Assembly (NCBI RefSeq): GCF_001981525.1
Contig: NZ_MPSB01000001.1
Span: 124,001 to 188,000 of the forward strand
From: Sphingomonas jeddahensis
Lineage (GTDB): Bacteria; Pseudomonadota; Alphaproteobacteria; Sphingomonadales; Sphingomonadaceae
DNA length: 64,000 nucleotides
Direction: 5' to 3'
The position numbers and the translations under genes were made by a program. Below, piece by piece: positions 60,054-64,000 of the stretch. Position 1 is the first letter of the stretch, and each line of letters opens with the position of its first letter. The notes under the pieces were generated by a model. That model had not been told where the DNA came from. It saw only the letters and a program-made list of their open reading frames with translations, and ran no database searches.

Positions 60054-60144
60054 CCGTTCGCCCTGAGCTTGTCGAAGCGCGCCTTCTATCTCGCTGATCC
60101 GGAAATAGAAGGGCGGGGCTTCGACAGGCTCAGCCTGAACGGGA
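60054..60144. repeat. Dispersed inverted repeat, GAGCTTGTCGAAG family, between purF and the SDR gene
   Basis: Left arm CCGTTCGCCCTGAGCTTGTC with GAAGCGC; right arm GGGGCTTCGACAGGCTCAGC with CTGAACGGG, inverted. The centre CCTTCTATCTC...ATAGAAGG also pairs, so the whole unit folds into one long hairpin. Confidence 0.92.
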
Positions 60145-60146
60145 GA

Positions 60147-61604
60147 TCAGGCCACCCGTTCTTCGAGCATCGCGAACTGATCGACCGCGGCGGTATCGTC
60201 GTGATCGGTCAGCGCGGTGGGATAATCGCCGGTGAAGCAGGCGTCGCAATAGCCGGGGCGATATTGCGAGCGCTCCGACTTGCCGAGCGCCTTGTAGAGA
60301 CCGTCGATCGTGACGAACGCGAGGCTGTCGGCGTGGATGAAATCGGTCATCGCGCCGAGATCATGCGTCGCGGCGAGCAGCTTGGCGCGCTCCGGCGTGT
60401 CGACGCCGTAGAAGCAGCTGTGCTTGGTCGGCGGGCTGGCGATGCGCATGTGCACCTCCGCCGCGCCAGCCTCGCGCATCATCTGCACGATCTTGAGGCT
60501 GGTGGTGCCGCGGACGATCGAATCGTCGATCAGCACCACGCGCTTGCCCTTGATCAGCGCGCGGTTGGCGTTGTGCTTCAGCTTGACGCCGAGGTGGCGG
60601 ACCTTGTCGCCTGGCTGGATGAAGGTGCGGCCGACATAGTGCGAGCGGATGATGCCGAGCTCGAACGGAATGCCGCTTTCCTGCGCATAGCCGATCGCTG
60701 CTGGCACCCCCGAATCGGGCACCGGGATGACCAGATCGGCTTCGACGGGCGCCTCGATCGCGAGCTGCTGCCCGATCGCCTTGCGCACCGAATAGACGGA
60801 CTGGTCGTCAACGATCGAATCAGGGCGCGAGAAGTACACCCATTCGAAGATGCAGGGGCGGGGTGCTACCGGGCCGAACGGACGGACGGAGCGCATCTCG
60901 GTGCCCTGGACGATCACCAGTTCGCCCGGCTCGACGTCGCGGACAAACTCCGCGCCGACCACGTCCAGCGCCACGGTCTCACTGGCGAAGATGATCGAAT
61001 CATTCAGCTTGCCCATGACGAGCGGGCGGATGCCGAGCGGGTCGCGGCAGGCGATCATGCCCTCAGGCGTCATCACGATCAGCGCATAGGCGCCTTCGAT
61101 CTGCTTGAGCGCATCGATGAAGCGATCGAGCAAAGTGCGATAGTTGGACGTGGCGACGAGGTGGATGATCGTCTCGGTGTCGCTGGTCGACTGAAAGATC
61201 GAACCGCGCCGGATCAGCTCCCGGCGGACCTTCATGGCGTTCGAGATATTGCCGTTATGCGCCACCGCAAAGCCGCCGCTCGCCAGCTCCGCGTAAAGCG
61301 GCTGGACGTTGCGCAGCGCCGTCTCGCCGGTCGTCGAATAACGCACATGGCCGCAGGCAACGCTGCCCGGCAACGCGCCGATCACGGCCTCGCTATCGAA
61401 ATTGCCAGCGACGTGACCCATCGCTTTCTTGGTGTGAAAGTGATGGCCGTCGAATGAGGTGATGCCTGCGGCTTCCTGCCCGCGGTGCTGAAGGGCGTGC
61501 AGCCCCAGCGCCACAAGCGCGGCGGCGCCTTCGGAGCCTGACACTCCAAAGATGCCGCACTCCTCGTGCAGATGGTCGTCGTCGAAAGGATTTGTGGTCA
61601 GCAT
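60147..61604 (-). CDS. purF: Amidophosphoribosyltransferase
   Basis: 485 residues. First step of purine synthesis: glutamine and PRPP give 5-phosphoribosylamine. A 15-residue propeptide precedes the nucleophile Cys16 (EECGIFG). The PRPP loop is VVLIDDSIVRGTTS. Cysteines in RPCIFEWVYF, KHSCFYGVD and YCDACFTG fit the [4Fe-4S]-containing Bacillus-type enzyme, so it depends on cluster assembly such as the Suf system in this window. ATG 61604 gives the normal length. Confidence 0.97.
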   Translation of the reverse strand: MLTTNPFDDDHLHEECGIFGVSGSEGAAALVALGLHALQHRGQEAAGITSFDGHHFHTKKAMGHVAGNFDSEAVIGALPGSVACGHVRYSTTGETALRNVQPLYAELASGGFAVAHNGNISNAMKVRRELIRRGSIFQSTSDTETIIHLVATSNYRTLLDRFIDALKQIEGAYALIVMTPEGMIACRDPLGIRPLVMGKLNDSIIFASETVALDVVGAEFVRDVEPGELVIVQGTEMRSVRPFGPVAPRPCIFEWVYFSRPDSIVDDQSVYSVRKAIGQQLAIEAPVEADLVIPVPDSGVPAAIGYAQESGIPFELGIIRSHYVGRTFIQPGDKVRHLGVKLKHNANRALIKGKRVVLIDDSIVRGTTSLKIVQMMREAGAAEVHMRIASPPTKHSCFYGVDTPERAKLLAATHDLGAMTDFIHADSLAFVTIDGLYKALGKSERSQYRPGYCDACFTGDYPTALTDHDDTAAVDQFAMLEERVA

Positions 61605-61715
61605 GTGCGTGGGGGCTCGCGTCGTGCGCGGCCCATATAGCGACTGTCGCCGATTTGTCATGGGGTGGATCGAAGCGCGCGCCCATCGGTTCGTGCGCGA
61701 AAGGAGAGTTCCGCG

Positions 61716-61967
61716 ATGGCCAAGGACCACGGATCGCAGATCAAGGACGACAAGCTCTACGAAGACCTGCGCAAACAAGGCGAATCGAAGGAGAAGGCGG
61801 CGCGGATCGCCAATGCCAAGGCGGCGGGGACGCTGGAGCACCGGGGCGAGAGGCTCGAGGATCGGACCAAGGACGATCTATACGAGGAAGCGCAGGAGAT
61901 CGGGATAGAAGGGCGGTCGAAGATGAACAAGGCGGCGCTGGTGGAGGCGATTCGGAACCATAAGTGA
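61716..61967 (+). CDS. Small Rho-N-domain-like protein
   Basis: 83 residues with SD AAGGAGAG. Highly charged: DKLYEDLRKQGESKEKAARIANAKA is followed by a SAP/Rho-N-like helical segment (DLYEEAQEIGIEGRSKMNKAALVEAIRNHK). Similar small proteins are common in soil proteobacteria and actinobacteria, often described as Rho-termination-factor-like and stress-linked; the role here is unknown. It diverges from purF. Confidence 0.82.
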   Translation: MAKDHGSQIKDDKLYEDLRKQGESKEKAARIANAKAAGTLEHRGERLEDRTKDDLYEEAQEIGIEGRSKMNKAALVEAIRNHK

Positions 61968-62000
61968 GTTGGGCGGCGCCCGAGCTAGTAAGGTCTCCGT

Positions 62001-62099
62001 CCGTCATTCCCGCGGAGGCGGGAATCGATAAGCACCAGCGCTGAGTATAGAGCGGAGACGTCCGAGTTTATGGATCCCCGCCTCCGCGGGGATGACGGA
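62001..62099. repeat. Dispersed inverted repeat, CGTCATTCCCGC/GCGGGGATGACG type
   Basis: Left arm CCGTCATTCCCGCGGAGGCG with GGAATCGATA; right arm TATGGATCCCCGCCTCCGCG with GGGATGACGG. The centre TATAGAGCGGAGACGTCCGAG is not clearly paired. It lies upstream of hisI. Confidence 0.88.
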
Positions 62100-62146
62100 T
62101 GAGTCGGGCTGGTGATTCGTGCCTTCAGGACTGTAATGGCGGCGCC

Positions 62147-62509
62147 ATGACCGACCCACGCGAAGCTGGCCTCACCCTCGATCCGAAGTACGATGCCGCC
62201 GGCCTCGTCACTGCCGTGGTGACGGACGTCGCCACCGGCGAGGTGCTGATGCTGGCGCATATGAATGCCGAAGCGCTAACGGCGACTCGCGCTAGCGGGA
62301 AGGCGACCTTCTGGTCGCGTAGCCGCCAGGCTTTGTGGGTGAAGGGCGAGACTTCGGGGCATTTCCTTAGCGTTCGCGAGTTGCGCATCGACTGTGACCA
62401 GGATGCGATCTGGGTGATCGCCGAGCCTGCCGGCCCCGCCTGTCACACCGGCGCACGTTCCTGTTTCTATCGCCGTATCACGGAGGAAGGGCTGGAGCGC
62501 GTGGGTTGA
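62147..62509 (+). CDS. hisI: Phosphoribosyl-AMP cyclohydrolase
   Basis: 120 residues, the stand-alone cyclohydrolase of histidine synthesis. Zinc and magnesium ligands: Cys83, Asp84, Asp86 (IDCDQD), Cys99-His100 (ACH) and Cys106 (RSC). [18 protein letters not shown] is the family core. No other his gene is nearby, so it is separated from the his cluster. Its stop overlaps the TTG start of the next gene. Confidence 0.96.
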   Translation: MTDPREAGLTLDPKYDAAGLVTAVVTDVATGEVLMLAHMNAEALTATRASGKATFWSRSRQALWVKGETSGHFLSVRELRIDCDQDAIWVIAEPAGPACHTGARSCFYRRITEEGLERVG

Positions 62510-62991
62510 GATATGTGGCGCTGGCGCTGCTGCTTGCCGCCTGCGGCCAACCGGCGCCCGATCCCGCGCGACCGGAGGAAGCCGGCGCTGCGTTGGAGCA
62601 GGCGGCCCTGAAAGCCGGGATTGTCGCCGACCCCGCCAATCTTAACCCTGTTGGGGCTTACGCCTCCGAGACGGATCGGGTGTGCATCGTGCCGCACAAC
62701 AAGGATTATCGGATCGGCGCCAGCGTTGAATATGGCGAGGGGCAAAGCTGTATCGCACGCGGCGTCGCATCCGGCCGCGACACGTTGCAGATCGACTTCG
62801 GGGAGGATTGCCGCTTCGAGGCTGGCGTGGAGGGTGGGCGGGTCGTTTTTCCGGCCGTGCTCCCCCCCGCGTGTGATCGGCGCTGCACCGGGCGTGCTAC
62901 GCTTACCGCCATCAACGCCAGCTTGCTCAGCAGCGCCGAAGCGGAAGCGCGGGCTATGCGCGCGCCTGACGGGGAGCCGCTCTGCAGTTGA
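62506..62991 (+). CDS. Lipoprotein of unknown function
   Basis: 161 residues from TTG 62506, which overlaps the hisI stop (TTGA). A short signal ends in lipobox LAAC (Cys13). The mature part has six more cysteines (including [22 protein letters not shown] and the C-terminal LCS), suggesting disulfides outside the cytoplasm. Family not recognised. It is translationally coupled to hisI, though nothing suggests a link to histidine synthesis. Confidence 0.75.
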   Translation: MRYVALALLLAACGQPAPDPARPEEAGAALEQAALKAGIVADPANLNPVGAYASETDRVCIVPHNKDYRIGASVEYGEGQSCIARGVASGRDTLQIDFGEDCRFEAGVEGGRVVFPAVLPPACDRRCTGRATLTAINASLLSSAEAEARAMRAPDGEPLCS

Positions 62992-63023
62992 CGTTCACGT
63001 AAGCGGTAGGTAAACCGCCGGTC

Positions 63024-63437
63024 ATGTCGGTTGCTGGCGTCTTTGACTCGCTCCCGCCTCGCGCGGATCGCACGCATTTTACCATCACTGATCTCGCGTT
63101 GGAGTTCGGCGTGACCCCGCGTGCGCTGCGCTTCTACGAGGACGAGGGGCTGATTGCCCCCGACCGGCGCGGCACCGCGCGTATCTATTCGCATCGTGAT
63201 CGTGCGCGGCTTGCCTGGATCCTGCGTGGCAAGCGTGTCGGGTTCAGCCTGGCCGAGATCCGCGAGATGATCGACCTCTACGACATCGGGGACGGCCGCA
63301 ACACGCAACGCTCCGTGACGATCGCGCGATGTCGCTCCCGGATCGATGCCCTCAACGCGCAGAAGCGCGACATCGACGATGCGATTGCCGAACTCGACGA
63401 GTTCGTCGCCCTACTCGAACAACCCGATAAGGACTGA
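63024..63437 (+). CDS. MerR-family transcriptional regulator
   Basis: 137 residues. The N-terminal MerR helix-turn-helix begins at FTITDLALEFGVTPRALRFYEDEGLI (about 19-44), with the wing RIYSHRDRARL, then a coiled dimerisation helix (RSRIDALNAQKRDIDDAIAEL). There is no metal-binding cysteine loop, so it is not a metal sensor. It lies five bases before an acyl-CoA dehydrogenase gene, which fits the LiuR-type regulators of branched-chain amino-acid or fatty-acid breakdown. Confidence 0.9.
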   Translation: MSVAGVFDSLPPRADRTHFTITDLALEFGVTPRALRFYEDEGLIAPDRRGTARIYSHRDRARLAWILRGKRVGFSLAEIREMIDLYDIGDGRNTQRSVTIARCRSRIDALNAQKRDIDDAIAELDEFVALLEQPDKD

Positions 63438-63441
63438 TCCC

Positions 63442-64000
63442 ATGCCGCAATACACCCCGCCGGTGCGCGACACGCGCTTCGTTCTCGAGCATGTCGTCGG
63501 CCTGAGCGGCCATGCGAACGTGCCCGGCTTCGCCAACGCCACGCCCGATACGGTCGACGCGGTGCTGGAGGAGGGCGGGCGCTTCGTTGCCGAGGTGCTG
63601 TTCCCCATCAACCAGTCGGGCGATCAGGAAGGGTGCACCCGGCACGACGACGGATCGGTAACGACCCCGGCGGGCTTCAAGGAAGCGTACAAGCAGTTCG
63701 TCGAGTCGGGCTGGGGCACACTGTCGGCGCCGGAAGCGTTCGGCGGACAGGGGATGCCGCACGTCGTCTCGACCGCGTTCCAGGAATATATGATCTCGGC
63801 CAACATGGCGTTCGCCATGTATCCGGGCCTGTCGCATGGCGCGATCGCGGCGCTGGTCGCCAAGGGTTCGCCCGAGCAGCAGGAAAAGTACCTGCCCAAG
63901 ATGGTGTCGGGCGAGTGGGGCGGCACCATGAACCTGACCGAGCCGCAGTGCGGCACCGACCTTGGCCTGATCCGTACCCGCGCCGAGCCGCAGGGCGATG
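63442..64000 (+). CDS. Acyl-CoA dehydrogenase, N-terminal part
   Basis: ATG 63442; 186 residues are visible before the window ends. The N-terminal extension typical of one FadE-like branch (MPQYTPPVRDTRFVLEHVV) precedes the acyl-CoA dehydrogenase helical domain. TFSAPEAFGG-like GTLSAPEAFGGQGMP and the FAD/substrate strand MNLTEPQCGTDLG are seen. It oxidises acyl-CoA to enoyl-CoA and passes electrons to ETF. The gene starts five bases after the MerR regulator. Confidence 0.93.
   Translation, partial: MPQYTPPVRDTRFVLEHVVGLSGHANVPGFANATPDTVDAVLEEGGRFVAEVLFPINQSGDQEGCTRHDDGSVTTPAGFKEAYKQFVESGWGTLSAPEAFGGQGMPHVVSTAFQEYMISANMAFAMYPGLSHGAIAALVAKGSPEQQEKYLPKMVSGEWGGTMNLTEPQCGTDLGLIRTRAEPQGD

Noticed and set aside
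59101-60066. 321-codon open frame antisense to the SDR gene
   Set aside because: It overlaps the RcdA-like gene and the SDR gene in shadow frames with no domain of its own.

Overview
This window comes from a GC-rich alphaproteobacterium. It is most likely a Sphingomonas or close relative in the Sphingomonadaceae, judged from protein families (DUF1465/RcdA-like, paired DUF465, coniferyl-aldehyde-type dehydrogenase, Bacillus-type PurF), gene order, frequent ATGA/GTGA gene overlaps, and the dispersed inverted repeats. It is dense chromosomal core sequence. I see no prophage, transposase, CRISPR array, rRNA or tRNA, and no gene-free stretch longer than about 300 bases.

Layout. 1-3.1 kb: end of the F1 ATP synthase operon (atpG partial, an inserted lipoprotein gene, atpD, atpC). 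3.4-5.2 kb (minus): glutathione S-transferase-like gene and dapE. 5.4-8.6 kb (minus): rpmH, rnpA, yidD, yidC, engB, with rnpA apparently starting upstream of rpmH and enclosing it. 8.6-12.5 kb: small PGPGW-type membrane protein, YifB/ComM ATPase, GGDEF-EAL protein. 12.6-23.1 kb: SRP and translation genes ffh, rpsP, rimM and later trmD, rplS. The usual rpsP-rimM-trmD-rplS operon is split by about 6.6 kb holding an Asp/Asn hydroxylase-like gene, an M16 peptidase, a flavin oxidoreductase and a serine hydrolase. 23.2-32.8 kb: K+ channel, DPP4-like peptidase, asd, long-chain acyl-CoA ligase, ggt, pyrD. 32.9-39.0 kb: complete suf operon (sufR-B-C-D-S-T-A). 39.1-49.9 kb: glycogen operon glgP-glgB-glgC-glgA-pgm-glgX, in which glgX carries a one-base deletion at its third catalytic aspartate. 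50-56.6 kb: quinone-oxidoreductase-like protein, Baeyer-Villiger monooxygenase, PPK2, thiolase, small membrane protein, prepilin peptidase. 56.8-64 kb: aldehyde dehydrogenase, two divergent DUF465 genes, RcdA-like protein, SDR, purF, Rho-N-like small protein, hisI, lipoprotein, MerR regulator, and the start of an acyl-CoA dehydrogenase.

The most notable non-gene signal is a set of about 21 dispersed inverted-repeat elements, in at least four sequence families, many with two facing arms (REPIN-like). They sit inside operons and at convergent ends. Some have been absorbed into genes (5' end of engB, 3' end of sufR, the stop codon of the DPP4-like gene), and three have a purine-rich arm where the ribosome-binding site of atpC, sufB or glgC should be. 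Other points of interest are a long hairpin that would bury the start region between rpsP and rimM, a leader hairpin before ffh, and palindromic candidate operators before sufR and the monooxygenase gene.
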